Assembly (NCBI RefSeq): GCF_900105785.1
Contig: NZ_LT629799.1
Location: forward strand, 2,294,001 to 2,358,000
Direction: 5' to 3'
From: Microlunatus sagamiharensis
GTDB lineage: Bacteria; Actinomycetota; Actinomycetes; Propionibacteriales; Propionibacteriaceae
DNA: 64,000 bases
In this document: piece by piece, positions 17,054 through 26,151 of the stretch
How the letters are laid out: each line of letters begins with the position of its first letter
Numbering within the stretch: position 1 is the stretch's first letter
The notes under the pieces: generated by a model
What the model was told of the DNA's origin: nothing
Databases searched by the model: none
What the model saw: the letters and a program-made list of their open reading frames with translations, nothing else
Translations under genes and position numbers: made by a program

Positions 17054-17136
17054 ACCGCCGCACCCGAGCACGTGGTCGCCCGGGCCCGTCGACACGCCGT
17101 ACGGCGGCTCCGGGGCGACCACCTCCCGGGGGAGGG

Positions 17137-17142
17137 AACACT
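17137..17142 (+). promoter_or_regulatory. -10-like box (AACACT) before the small membrane gene
   Basis: AACACT lies 6 nt before the GTG at 17149, the spacing seen at other leaderless starts here. A GGAGGG further upstream is an alternative signal. Confidence 0.3.
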
Positions 17143-17148
17143 GGTCAC

Positions 17149-17439
17149 GTGCCCGACACCGCCCCGAGCCCGCTGCGCGCCCGCCTCGAGGACGTCAGCC
17201 GTCCGCTGCTGGTCCGTCTGACCCGGCTGCCGAAGCCCACCGTCCCGCTGGCCACCGTCGTGCTGTTCGCGGTCGCCGTGCTGGCCCCCGCCCCGGTCGC
17301 CGTCGTGGCCCTGGTGGTGATCGGGGTCTTCCTGCTCTGGCTGACGTTCCTCGCCTGGCCGGCGGTCAGCCCCGGCGGCAAGCTCATGCGTGTCGGGATG
17401 GTCGCCCTCGTCGTCGTGCTGGGCATCACGCGCTTCTGA
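17149..17439 (+). CDS. Small two-helix membrane protein (DUF6703-like)
   Basis: A 96-residue protein. A short soluble start (RARLEDVSRPLLVRLTRLPK) is followed by two hydrophobic helices (TVVLFAVAVLAPAPVAVVAL, then VFLLWLTFLAWP) and a last hydrophobic stretch. It resembles the small actinobacterial DUF6703 family; function unknown. The GTG was chosen because it gives a compact protein and sits at leaderless spacing. Confidence 0.65.
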   Translation: MPDTAPSPLRARLEDVSRPLLVRLTRLPKPTVPLATVVLFAVAVLAPAPVAVVALVVIGVFLLWLTFLAWPAVSPGGKLMRVGMVALVVVLGITRF

Positions 17440-17664
17440 TCGCCACAGCGCCTTTGCTCCTCGGCCTTCGCACCCGGTTAGAGCACCCGCGCGCGGCCTG
17501 GGTCCGACCTGGACTTGCATCGAGAAGCAAAGGACATTCGAGGTTTTTCCGGCACTCGACCTGAAAGAATGCTTAGATCGAGTTCGCCAGACGCTTGATC
17601 TCGGGGGATCTTGCACGACCTGCGCGGCCCATGTCGCGCAGGCCCCCCGACAGAAGGTGCTGCA
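17440..17664 (+). promoter_or_regulatory. Unusually AT-rich leader with hairpins before the Gly-rich secreted protein
   Basis: The 225-bp gap contains a locally AT-rich core around 17515-17600. It also has a CCTTTGCT (17451-17458) and AGCAAAGG (17526-17533) inverted repeat, and a CCTGCGCG/CGCGCAGG hairpin (17619-17626 and 17635-17642) ending about 10 nt before the AGAAGG ribosome site. A TTAGAT near 17575 could be a -10 box. It may be a regulated 5' UTR; I recognise no known riboswitch. Confidence 0.35.
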
Positions 17665-19440
17665 ATGCCCCTCGACGAGTCGCGGCTCACCGCCGCGGAC
17701 CCCTTCCTCCCCCGCTCCCCGGGCCGCCCGCGTACGGCGGCCACTCCCCGCGTGGCCGCGCTCGGCGCCGCCACCCTCGTCCTCGCCAGCGTCTTCGGCA
17801 CCGTCGCGGCCGTGCCGGCTTCCGCGTCGGTGACCTGCGCGGACGGGACGACGCCCGAGCAGAACACCACGCTCCTCTGCGAGACCGCCGGCTCCGCGAC
17901 CGTCACGGTGCCAGCGGGCACCTCGTCGGTCGATGTCTCCGTGGTCGGCGCCGGCGGGGGTGCGGGCTACCCGGCACGCGGCCACATCGGCGGCAACGCG
18001 GCCACGGTCGAGGGGACCCTCACCCTGCCGGCCGGCACCGCGTACCTCCAGGTCGTCGTCGGTGGGGGCGGCTCCGGCGACAACCACGGCACCAGCACCG
18101 GTGGCGGCGCCTCGGCGGTCTTCGCCCAGGACAGCGAGCACGGCCTGCTGGCCAAGCTGGCCATCGCCGGCGGTGGCGGCGGAGGTGCCTACAACGGCGA
18201 CGGCGGTGACGCCGGATCCGCAGGCACCAGCGACGACGCGCAGACCGTCTCCGGTCCCGGCCAGCCCGGTGTCGGCGGCACCGGCGGTGCCGGCGGGACG
18301 GGGAACTACGCGGCCGGGACGGCCGGTCACAGCGACGACCCCGCCGCCCCGACCGTGTCGGACGGCGGCACCGGCGGTCAGGTCCCGGGTGGCGCCACGG
18401 GCGGCGGGGGCGGCGAGGGCTACGCCGGCGGCGGCGGTGGCGGCGGCAGCCGGGGCGGCATCCTCAGCAGCAACGTCGCCGGCGGTGGCGGCGGCTCGTC
18501 GCTGGCGTCGTCGTACCTGGGGGATGCGTCGATCGAGGTCGCACAGGGCACCGGCGGTGTCCAGCTGCCCGGCCTCGTCGCGAGCGACGGCGCCGAGGGG
18601 CAGGTGTCGCTGACCTTCCACGGTCCGGCGGTCCCGGCCGCTCCGACCGGTGTCACGGTCACCCCGGGTGACCGGACGGCGACGCTCTCCTTCACCGTCC
18701 CTGACTCCGACGGTGGCCAGCCGATCACCGGCTACGAGGTGAGCGTCGATGGCGGGGACAGCTGGGACGGCGTCGCGACGACCGCCGCCCAGGGCAGCAG
18801 CACCGAGCGGACCGCCCTGCTCGGCGGCCTGCTGAACGGCCGCACCTACGAGATCGCGGTGCGGGCCCGCAACGCGGACGGTGCGGGCGCGGCCACCCCG
18901 GCGTCCAGCACCTCCCTGCAACCGTGGTTCTCCGACCCGGTCAGCGTCACCGACCGGGCCGCGGAGGTCCCCGTCCCCGCGAAGCCGACGTCCTACAAGG
19001 GCAAGGTGGCGCGGACGGTGGCGACGAACCGTGCGCACGACGGCACGGTCGCGATGAACGCCCCGACCCTGAAGGGGCGTCAGCTGCAGTCCGGGCAGGC
19101 GGTCCAGCTGAGCGACAAGATCTTCAAGGACAGCACGTCGAAGCTGACGACCAGCGGTAAGAAAGTGATCAAGTCCATCGCGCCGAGCCTCACCTACGTC
19201 GACGCGATCAGCTGCGAGGGCTACACCAACTACGGGAGCCCCTCGAAGCAGAAGGGCCTGACCAAGCTCGCCAAGGCTCGTGCGGCCGCGGTGTGCAGCA
19301 CCCTCGCGTCGTACGCCGAGCAGGTCGACGTCGACGCGAAGGTCGGCTACGGCGGCGACCGTCCGGTGATCATCGGCAGCACCTACGCCAAGCGGGCCGA
19401 CAACCGCCGCGTCGTGGTGGTGATCGACCCGAAGCCCTGA
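17665..19440 (+). CDS. Secreted Gly-rich, fibronectin type III and OmpA-like domain protein
   Basis: A 591-residue exported protein. A signal peptide (ALGAATLVLASVFGTVAA) ends near ASA at residue 55. A Gly-rich region follows to about residue 315, with many GGGGG runs of the kind seen in glycine-rich adhesin-like domains. One fibronectin type III domain lies near 322-412 (PAAPTGVTVTPG, then GYEVSVDGG). The C-terminal 150 residues resemble an OmpA/MotB peptidoglycan-binding fold, with KARAAAVCSTL and RADNRRVVVVI. It is likely surface-bound. ATG 17665 with GAAGG upstream is preferred to the ATG at 17611. Confidence 0.75.
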   Translation: MPLDESRLTAADPFLPRSPGRPRTAATPRVAALGAATLVLASVFGTVAAVPASASVTCADGTTPEQNTTLLCETAGSATVTVPAGTSSVDVSVVGAGGGAGYPARGHIGGNAATVEGTLTLPAGTAYLQVVVGGGGSGDNHGTSTGGGASAVFAQDSEHGLLAKLAIAGGGGGGAYNGDGGDAGSAGTSDDAQTVSGPGQPGVGGTGGAGGTGNYAAGTAGHSDDPAAPTVSDGGTGGQVPGGATGGGGGEGYAGGGGGGGSRGGILSSNVAGGGGGSSLASSYLGDASIEVAQGTGGVQLPGLVASDGAEGQVSLTFHGPAVPAAPTGVTVTPGDRTATLSFTVPDSDGGQPITGYEVSVDGGDSWDGVATTAAQGSSTERTALLGGLLNGRTYEIAVRARNADGAGAATPASSTSLQPWFSDPVSVTDRAAEVPVPAKPTSYKGKVARTVATNRAHDGTVAMNAPTLKGRQLQSGQAVQLSDKIFKDSTSKLTTSGKKVIKSIAPSLTYVDAISCEGYTNYGSPSKQKGLTKLAKARAAAVCSTLASYAEQVDVDAKVGYGGDRPVIIGSTYAKRADNRRVVVVIDPKP

Positions 19441-19519
19441 CCGAACCTCCACCACGCACCAGGACCAGGGTCGGCGAGCTCGGTCGCCGGCCCTGGCCCG
19501 GTCCCGACGCCGGCCCCGC

Positions 19520-20197
19520 TCAGGTGCGGTCGCTGAGCACGTCTCCGCTGCGGGCGTCGATGCGGATCTCGTGCTCGCGCCGGTCGGTGTCGAGGACGTC
19601 GGCCTCCCACACCACGCTCCCGCGGTCACGGTCCAGCTCGAGCTGGTCGACGGTGCCGCCGTCCACCGAGCCGGGGAGCGCCTCGACGGCGTCGGTCACG
19701 TCGACCTCGGCGTCGTCGACGAGGGCGCGGTTCTCGCGCCGGTCGGCCTCGTCCTGCCGGTCGACGCGCTCCGTGCGCACGACCTCCGAGCCGTCCGCGC
19801 TCACGTCGACGTCCTGCTCGTCGCCGTCGCGGGTGACCACACCCACCTGCCAGACGGTCTGCCCGGACTCGTCGTCCTGCTCGACCGAGACGACGGTCGT
19901 GCCGGAGAGCTGGTCCTGCGCGGTCGCCACCGCGGCGAGCAGGGCCTGGCGGTTGCCGTCCGCACCGCTCGACGCGGACGCGGAGGCGCTCGGGGAGGCC
20001 GAGGCCGGTGCCGAGGTCTCCGGCGGCGGGGCCGCGGCGGAGGTGGTGGCCGGGGCGGAGCTCGCGGCGGGCACCGGGGTCTCCTCGGAACCGCAGCCGA
20101 CCAGCGCGAACGACGCCAGCCCGGCGACCACACCCGCGCCGTAGCGCGCGAGGGTCCTGGGGCGGGCACGGACGAGGGACGTGGGAGCAGGGCTCAT
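19520..20197 (-). CDS. PepSY-domain lipoprotein
   Basis: A 225-residue protein. The lipoprotein signal ends ASFALVGCGS, followed by an Ala/Ser/Pro linker to about residue 78. Two PepSY-like repeats follow: VVSVEQDDESGQTVWQVGVV, then LELDRDRGSVVWEADVLD with the closing IRIDARSGDVL. PepSY domains are often protease inhibitors or propeptide-like modules outside the membrane. The partner is unknown. It is convergent with the Gly-rich protein. Confidence 0.85.
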   Translation of the reverse strand: MSPAPTSLVRARPRTLARYGAGVVAGLASFALVGCGSEETPVPAASSAPATTSAAAPPPETSAPASASPSASASASSGADGNRQALLAAVATAQDQLSGTTVVSVEQDDESGQTVWQVGVVTRDGDEQDVDVSADGSEVVRTERVDRQDEADRRENRALVDDAEVDVTDAVEALPGSVDGGTVDQLELDRDRGSVVWEADVLDTDRREHEIRIDARSGDVLSDRT

Positions 20198-20289
20198 CCG
20201 ACGAGGGTGAAGGGTGCGACCAAAGGTCCATAGCCGCGCGTCGCGTACGGGCGGCCCCTCCCTGCGACGGCCCCGGGTACCGGCTGGCC

Positions 20290-21300
20290 TCAGGAGTCCA
20301 GCCAGGCCCGGACCTGGCGGGTGAGGAAGGCCAGGTCGTCAGGGATCGTCGCGGGGCTGCCGGCCCGGTGGCCCCAGATGCTGGGGATCGGCGCGAGCCG
20401 GCCGTGCCGCAGGTGGGGCAGCTCGGCCTCGTTGTCCGCGACCCGGAAGTAGAGGTCGGTCTCGCTCGGCAGCAGCAGCACGGCGGCCTCGATCGCCGCC
20501 AGCGCCGCCGGCAAGTCCCCGCCGTACGCTCCGCGGCTGATGTCGGCCTCCTGCCAGGTGAGCGCCTGGGCGTAGAGGTTCGCGGCCCGGTTCCGGGCGA
20601 AGGAGTCGACCCAGTCGGTCTGCAGGAACGTGTCGAGGTCGGGGGCGCCCAGCGCCGTCTCGAACAGACGCTCGCGGTAGAAGTCCTGGCTCAGCCCCCA
20701 CCCGGCGTACACGTGGGCGAAGGCCCGCAGCGCCGCCGTCGGCTCGGCCGAGAACCGGCCGCCGCCGAGGTGCTCGGGGGCCGCCTCGAGCACGCGGAGC
20801 AGCCCGGACAGGAAGACCCGGTTGTGGACCGAGGTCCGGGCGCTCCCGCACACCACGACCGCCCGCCGTACGAGGTCGGGGTACATCGCGGCCCAGTGGT
20901 AGGCCTGGCCGGCTCCCATCGAGAAGCCGTACGCGCACGCGATCTCCGCCACGTCGAAGTGCTCGGTCACCAGCCGGTGCTGCGCGCGCACGTTGTCGGC
21001 CATGGTCACGAGCGCCGGGAAGTCTGCGTCGTCCGCCGCGGAGGACGACCGGCCGTTGGAGAACATGTCCGGCACGACGACGAACCACCGGGTCGGGTCC
21101 AGCACCCCGTCCGGGCCGATCAGCCAGGCGAGGTCGTCGCTGGTCGCGCCGTAGCTGCACGGGTAGAGGATCACGTTGTCCCGCGTCGGGGCGAGCGTGC
21201 CGTGCGTCTGCCAGGCCAGCCGCGCGTCGCGGAGGGTCCCGCCGCTCTCGACCTCGAGGTCGCCGAGGGCGAACGTGCCGCTGGCGACCGGCCAGCTCAC
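20290..21300 (-). CDS. Alpha/beta hydrolase, MetX (homoserine acetyltransferase)-like
   Basis: A 336-residue protein of the homoserine O-acetyltransferase-type alpha/beta hydrolases. It has LAWQTHGTL, VILYPCSYGAT, VVVPDMFSNGRS and the nucleophile elbow AYGFSMGAGQAYHWAAMYPD. The oxyanion-side HGT pattern fits, but the neighbourhood (amide importer and amidase) argues for hydrolysis or acyl transfer in catabolism, not methionine synthesis. It is the last gene of the operon; its GTG overlaps the amidase stop by 4 nt. Confidence 0.8.
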   Translation of the reverse strand: MSWPVASGTFALGDLEVESGGTLRDARLAWQTHGTLAPTRDNVILYPCSYGATSDDLAWLIGPDGVLDPTRWFVVVPDMFSNGRSSSAADDADFPALVTMADNVRAQHRLVTEHFDVAEIACAYGFSMGAGQAYHWAAMYPDLVRRAVVVCGSARTSVHNRVFLSGLLRVLEAAPEHLGGGRFSAEPTAALRAFAHVYAGWGLSQDFYRERLFETALGAPDLDTFLQTDWVDSFARNRAANLYAQALTWQEADISRGAYGGDLPAALAAIEAAVLLLPSETDLYFRVADNEAELPHLRHGRLAPIPSIWGHRAGSPATIPDDLAFLTRQVRAWLDS

Positions 21301-22220
21301 GCCAGGACCCCCGTCGGCAGCAGCGCGTGGACGCCCCAGGTCTGGTTGGCCACCTGCGTCACCCGCAGGTCGACCACCGTGCTCGCCAGCGCCAGCGCGG
21401 TCGCCTTGTCGAGGGCGTACAGCTCCTGCATCCACACCACCATCGCGTCGAGGGCGTCGCCCGTGGCCACGTTGAGGTCGGCGTCGAAGCCGAAGGTGAT
21501 CCGGCCGGCGGGGGCCTCGGCGTGGACCGTGGTCAGCGGCCGGTCGGTGGCCAGGGTGAGCGTCACCTCCGTCGTCATCCCGCACTCGATCGCGGTGCCG
21601 CCCACCTCGCCGTCGCCCTGCGCGGCGTGGCCGTCGCCGAGGTAGAGCAGCGCGCCGGGGACCGCGACCGGGAGGTAGAGCGTCGTCCCGGCGACCAGGT
21701 CCTTGCAGTCGATGTTGCCGCCGGACCCGGCCCGGGGCGGGATCGTGGAGTGCTCCCCGTCCTCGGCCGGCGCCACGCCCATGACCCCGAGGAAGGGTGC
21801 GAGCCCGCGCACGAAGCCCCGTGACTCCGTCCCCCGGCCGGCCTCGGCGTCGAGGTCCCACAGGAGCCAGGCGGGCGGGCTCTCGAGGAGCCCGAGCCGC
21901 CGCGTGACGGGGGTGTCGAGCACGCCGGCGACCGTCCAGCCCCAGGTGTCGGGGGTCAGGGACCCGAGGTGCAGCGCCAGCATCTGCCCCGGCTCGGCAC
22001 CGCGCACCTCGATCGGCCCCGTCAGGCAGTGCCCGCGGCTGTCGGTGATCAGCGTGGGCCGCCGCTCGCCGGGGACGGTCTGGCGCTCGACGTAGCCGGA
22101 GGCGTCGAGGGAGCGGACCACGACCGTGTCGCCGGGGTCGACGGACAGCACGGGTGCGTGCCCGCTCGAGAAGACGTCGGCGGTGGTCTCGGGGGTCGGG
22201 TCGAGGCGGGCGGTGGTCAC
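21297..22220 (-). CDS. Acetamidase/formamidase family amidase
   Basis: A 307-residue protein of the FmdA/AmdA family, which releases ammonia from small amides. Matching segments are DPGDTVVVRSLDASGY, GSGGNIDCKDLVAGTTLYLP with the metal-region Asp/Cys, and LYLGDGHAAQGDGEV with His and Asp ligands, then CGMTTEVTL. The GTG overlaps the stop of the ATPase gene (GTGA). This implies that the importer brings in an amide or amide-bearing compound. Confidence 0.87.
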   Translation of the reverse strand: MTTARLDPTPETTADVFSSGHAPVLSVDPGDTVVVRSLDASGYVERQTVPGERRPTLITDSRGHCLTGPIEVRGAEPGQMLALHLGSLTPDTWGWTVAGVLDTPVTRRLGLLESPPAWLLWDLDAEAGRGTESRGFVRGLAPFLGVMGVAPAEDGEHSTIPPRAGSGGNIDCKDLVAGTTLYLPVAVPGALLYLGDGHAAQGDGEVGGTAIECGMTTEVTLTLATDRPLTTVHAEAPAGRITFGFDADLNVATGDALDAMVVWMQELYALDKATALALASTVVDLRVTQVANQTWGVHALLPTGVLA

Positions 22221-24271
22221 CGGTGCTCCATCCCCTGCGGCTGCAGGTCGAGGTGGGGTCCGACCGCGCGGGGGCCGGTCAGCGGATAGTGGCAGGCGAC
22301 AGCATGGTGGCCGTCGCCGGGGAGGAGCAGCGGCACCTCCTCCGCGCAGCGGTCGGTGGCGAGCGGGCACCGCGTCCGGAACCGGCACCCGCTCGGCGGG
22401 TCGACCGCCGAGGGCAGCTCCCCGCCCAGCACGGCGGTGCTCCCTCGTCGCGTGGGGTCGGGCAGCGGGATCGACTGGATCAGCCCGGCCGTGTAGGGGT
22501 GGCGCGGCGCGCCGTACACGTCCTCGCTGCTGCCGAGCTCCACGAGGCGACCGAGGTACATCACCCCGATCCGGTCCGCCAGGTACTTCAGCAGGGACAG
22601 GTCGTGGGAGATCACCACGTACGTGAGCCCGAAGCGGTCCTGCAGGGACCGCATGAGGTTGAGGATCTGCGCCTGGACGGAGATGTCGAGGGCCGACACC
22701 GGTTCGTCGGCCACGACCACCTTTGGGCGGAGAGCGAGGGCGCGGGCCATCGCGATCCGCTGGCGCTGGCCTCCGGAGAACTCGTGCGGGTAGCGCCCGG
22801 CCGCGTCGGGCGGAAGGCCGACGGCGTCGAGCAGCTCGTCGACCGTCGCCCGGCGCTCGGCCCGGGTCCCGACGTGCTGGGCGACCAGCGGTTCGGCGAC
22901 GAGCTCGGCCACGGACATCCGCGGGTCGAGCGCGGCCGCGGAGTCCTGGAACATCATCTGCAGGTCCCGGCGCCGGCGGCGGAACGTCAGCCGGCCCATC
23001 CCCCGGAACGTCTGGCCCTCGAAGGACACGGCACCGTCGGTCGGGTCCTCGAGACCGACGAGCATCCGGCCGATCGTGGTCTTGCCGCACCCCGACTCGC
23101 CGACGATCCCCAGCGTCTCGCCGGCGCGCACGTCCAGCGAGACCCCGGAGACGGCGTGCACCTCGCGCTTCGGTCCGAACGGGCGCGTCGAGCGCACCCC
23201 GAAGCGCTTGTGCACGTCGACGACCTCGAGGACCGCCCCGGCAGAGCCGGCTCCGCGGTCGGTCGTGCGACGGCGCCGACCCTGGTCGTCCGCCGGCCCG
23301 CCCGCGGTGCCGCGGGGGTGGAAGCAGGCGTGCTCGTGCCCGGGTCCGACCTCGACCAGCGGCGGGTCCAGCGTCAGGCAGTCCTCGCCCGCGAACCGGC
23401 AGCGAGGGGCGAAGCGGCACATCGGCCCGAGCCCCACCAGCCTGGGCGGGGTCCCCGGGATCGTCGCCAGGTCGACCGCCCGGTCGAGCTCCAGGTCGGG
23501 CATCGACTCGAAGAGGGCCTCGGTGTAGCGGTGCTGCGGGTCGGCGAAGAGGGTCGTCGTGGCGGCCTGCTCGACGATCCGGCCGCCGTACATCACCGCC
23601 ACCCGGTCGGCGTGGCCGGCGATGACGCCCATGTCGTGGGTGATCAGCACGACGGCCATCGACAGGCGCTGCTTCAGCTCGTCGAGCAGTTGGAGGATCT
23701 GGGCCTGGATGGACACGTCGAGCGCCGTGGTGGGCTCGTCGGCGATCAGCAGCTTGGGCTCGCACACCAGCCCGATCGCGATCATCACCCGTTGGCGCAT
23801 GCCGCCGGACAGCTCGTGGGGGAAGGCCGCGAGCCGCTCGCGCGGCCTGGGCATGCCCACCAGGTCGAGCACCTCGACCGCACGCTCGTCCGCCTGCCGA
23901 CGCGAGCCCGCACGGTGGATCCGGTAGGCCTCGCGCAGCTGGCTGCCGATCGTCCGGGTCGGGTTCAGCGACGTCATCGGGTCCTGCGAGATCATCGCGA
24001 TCTGGTTGCCGCGCAGCCGCCGTACGCCCGCGTCGTCCAGCGTCGTCAGGTCCACCCCGTCGAACGTCACCGAACCCCCGACCACGGCGCCGCCGGGCGG
24101 CAGCAGCCGGATGATCGACATCCCGGTCATCGTCTTGCCCGAGCCCGACTCGCCGACGAGGCCCAGCGTCTCCCCGGCCTCGACGCGGAAGCTCACGTCG
24201 TCGACCGGTCGCACCGTGCCCGCCCGCGTGGCGATCTCCGTGCGCATCCGGTCGACCTCGAGCAGGCTCAT
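22217..24271 (-). CDS. ABC transporter ATP-binding protein, fused DppD-DppF type
   Basis: A 684-residue cytoplasmic protein with two complete nucleotide-binding domains. The first has Walker A GESGSGKT (near residue 40), signature LSGGMRQR and Walker B LLIADEP. The second has GESGCGKT (near residue 385), FSGGQRQR and VVVADEP. Each domain ends in the Cys-bearing oligopeptide-transporter tail (CRFAPRC, CRFRTRC). Usually these are two proteins, as in the system at 37.8-39.8 kb. The ATG overlaps the permease stop. Confidence 0.93.
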   Translation of the reverse strand: MSLLEVDRMRTEIATRAGTVRPVDDVSFRVEAGETLGLVGESGSGKTMTGMSIIRLLPPGGAVVGGSVTFDGVDLTTLDDAGVRRLRGNQIAMISQDPMTSLNPTRTIGSQLREAYRIHRAGSRRQADERAVEVLDLVGMPRPRERLAAFPHELSGGMRQRVMIAIGLVCEPKLLIADEPTTALDVSIQAQILQLLDELKQRLSMAVVLITHDMGVIAGHADRVAVMYGGRIVEQAATTTLFADPQHRYTEALFESMPDLELDRAVDLATIPGTPPRLVGLGPMCRFAPRCRFAGEDCLTLDPPLVEVGPGHEHACFHPRGTAGGPADDQGRRRRTTDRGAGSAGAVLEVVDVHKRFGVRSTRPFGPKREVHAVSGVSLDVRAGETLGIVGESGCGKTTIGRMLVGLEDPTDGAVSFEGQTFRGMGRLTFRRRRRDLQMMFQDSAAALDPRMSVAELVAEPLVAQHVGTRAERRATVDELLDAVGLPPDAAGRYPHEFSGGQRQRIAMARALALRPKVVVADEPVSALDISVQAQILNLMRSLQDRFGLTYVVISHDLSLLKYLADRIGVMYLGRLVELGSSEDVYGAPRHPYTAGLIQSIPLPDPTRRGSTAVLGGELPSAVDPPSGCRFRTRCPLATDRCAEEVPLLLPGDGHHAVACHYPLTGPRAVGPHLDLQPQGMEHR

Positions 24272-25224
24272 CAGGCCGCCTCCCTCTTCGCGTCCGGGAC
24301 CCGGACCTCCGTGACGGCCGCCCGGGACGGACGGGCTCGTCGACCGCCGAGGAACCGGGGCAGGCTCTGCCGCAGCCGGACCCCCTCGCGCGGGTCGAGC
24401 AGGGTCATGAGCTGGTCGCCCGTGAAGTTCGCCAGCAGGATCGTGACGGTGATGGCGGCTCCCGGGAAGGTCGCCAGCCACCAGGACGTCGACAGGCTGG
24501 TCGCGCCCGCGGCCAGGTCGCTGCCCCAGTCGGGCTGCGGCAGCGAGACGCCGAGGCCCAGGAAGCTGAGGGTCGACGCGGTGAGGACCGCCCAGCCGAC
24601 GGCGCTGCTCGCGAGCACCACGACCTCGGTCATCAGGTTCGGCAGGAGGTGCCGCACCGACGTCCGCAGCGTCGTGGAGCCGAAGACCTGCGCCGCCTGC
24701 ACGTACTCGGCGGTGCGCAGCTTGCGCACCGACGACTCCACCACCCGGGCGAAGCCCGGGGTGAAGGCGACCCCGAGCGCGATGACGATGCTGCGGACCC
24801 CCGAGCCGGCGGTCGCGATGAGGATGAGGGCGATGAGCAGGACGGGCAGGGCGAGCAGCACGTCCACCACCCGCATCAGCACGGCGTTCAGCCAGCGGGG
24901 CGCCACGCCGGCGGCGACCCCGAGGGCCACCCCGGCGACGACGGCGACGACCACGCCGAGGAGGCTCGCCGCCAGCACGGGGCGCGCGCCGAAGACGGTC
25001 CGGCTGAAGACGTCTCGACCCAGCTGGTCGGTGCCGAACCAGTGCTCGGCGCTCGGCGGCGAGAGGAACGCGTCGGTGGTGTCGACGGGCCCGATGCCAC
25101 TGAGCAGGCCCGGGCCCAGGAGCAGCACGAGGATGAAGACGACGGTGACCAGCGGCACGACGCGGGCGAGGCCGCCGTGGCGACGCGCGGGCGGTCGGGC
25201 GGTGGCGAGCAGCGGGACCGTCAC
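24271..25224 (-). CDS. ABC transporter permease (DppC type)
   Basis: A 317-residue membrane protein of the peptide/nickel importer family with about six helices. HWFGTDQLGRDVFSRTVFGA is the family's N-terminal signature, and VQAAQVFGSTTLRTSVRHLL is the EAA-type coupling loop, followed by FLGLGVSLPQPDWG. It pairs with the upstream permease. GTG 25224 overlaps that gene's stop by 4 nt. Confidence 0.92.
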   Translation of the reverse strand: MTVPLLATARPPARRHGGLARVVPLVTVVFILVLLLGPGLLSGIGPVDTTDAFLSPPSAEHWFGTDQLGRDVFSRTVFGARPVLAASLLGVVVAVVAGVALGVAAGVAPRWLNAVLMRVVDVLLALPVLLIALILIATAGSGVRSIVIALGVAFTPGFARVVESSVRKLRTAEYVQAAQVFGSTTLRTSVRHLLPNLMTEVVVLASSAVGWAVLTASTLSFLGLGVSLPQPDWGSDLAAGATSLSTSWWLATFPGAAITVTILLANFTGDQLMTLLDPREGVRLRQSLPRFLGGRRARPSRAAVTEVRVPDAKREAA

Positions 25225-26150
25225 CGGGCACCCGCCAGCCGCGTACGCGGGTCGACGGCGCCGACCACCAGGTCGACGGCGAGGTTGATCAGCACGTAGC
25301 TGATCCCGATCACGACGATGGCCCCCTGCACGACCGGGATGTTCTTGTTGCTGATCGAGGTGGCCAGGAAGCTGCCGAGCCCCGCCCGGCCGAAGATCAC
25401 CTCGGTGATGGCGGCGCCCGTGAGGATGTTCCCGAACTGCAGCCCGATGGTCGTGATGGCTGGGATCGAGGAGTTGCGCAGCGCGTGCCCGAGCAGCACC
25501 CGCCACTCCCCGCACCCGCGGGCGCGGGCCGAGCGGACGTACTCGCTGCGGTACTCCTCGATGATCCGGCCGCGGACGAGCCGCGTGAGGATCGCGGCGT
25601 AGCCCCACCCGAGCGACACCGCGGGCAGGACCAGGCCGGCGGGGGTGCCGTCGTCGATCGCCGGCAGCCAGTCGAGCCGGACGCTCAGCAGCAGGACCAG
25701 CAGCAGGGCGAGGAAGAAGTACGGGACCGCCACGCCGAGGAAGGAGATCCCCCGCGCCACCTGGTCGACGAGCGTCCCCGGCCGCGCACCGGCGGCCAGG
25801 CCCAGCGGGACACCCACCACGACGGCGACGGCGATCGCCGCCACGGCCAGCACGATCGTGCTGGGTGCGCGGCTCAGCAGCTCGTGGGCCACCGAGTTGG
25901 ACGTCAGGTAGGACGTGCCCAGGTCGCCGTGGAGCAGCTGGCCCAGGAAGTCGACGTACTGGGTCGCGAGCGGGCGGTCCAGCCCGAGCTGGGTCCTCAG
26001 CGCGGCGATCTGCGCGGGGCTCGCGTTGGCGCCGAAGAGGATCACCGACGCCGGGTCGCCGGGGATGGCGTGGATCAGCAGGAACGCCACCAGCGTGATG
26101 CCGAGGACCACCGGCACCGCGGACCCGAGGCGCCGGAGCACGAACCCCAC
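25221..26150 (-). CDS. ABC transporter permease (DppB type)
   Basis: A 309-residue membrane protein. It begins with the typical LRRLGSAVPVVLGITLVAFL and HAIPGDPASVI, with VRSARARGCGEWRVLLGHAL as the EAA coupling loop. It forms the channel with the DppC-type partner. The start lies 1 nt after the binding-protein stop, within one operon. Confidence 0.92.
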   Translation of the reverse strand: MGFVLRRLGSAVPVVLGITLVAFLLIHAIPGDPASVILFGANASPAQIAALRTQLGLDRPLATQYVDFLGQLLHGDLGTSYLTSNSVAHELLSRAPSTIVLAVAAIAVAVVVGVPLGLAAGARPGTLVDQVARGISFLGVAVPYFFLALLLVLLLSVRLDWLPAIDDGTPAGLVLPAVSLGWGYAAILTRLVRGRIIEEYRSEYVRSARARGCGEWRVLLGHALRNSSIPAITTIGLQFGNILTGAAITEVIFGRAGLGSFLATSISNKNIPVVQGAIVVIGISYVLINLAVDLVVGAVDPRTRLAGAR

Positions 26151-26151
26151 G

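Noticed and set aside
13018-17439. 1473-codon open frame on the plus strand overlapping the GH92 and GT4 genes in another frame
   Set aside because: Only its last 96 codons, from GTG 17149, look like a protein; the rest is Arg/Pro-rich shadow.
16501-19629. 1042-codon open frame on the minus strand
   Set aside because: It lies antisense to GT4 and the Gly-rich protein, with no recognisable domain.
20290-21300. metX for methionine synthesis
   Set aside because: The fold matches, but the gene is the last of an amide importer operon and no metY or other methionine gene is near, so I kept a general hydrolase call.
22154-25288. 1044-codon open frame on the plus strand
   Set aside because: It is antisense to the ATPase and permease genes, which have full Walker and EAA motifs.
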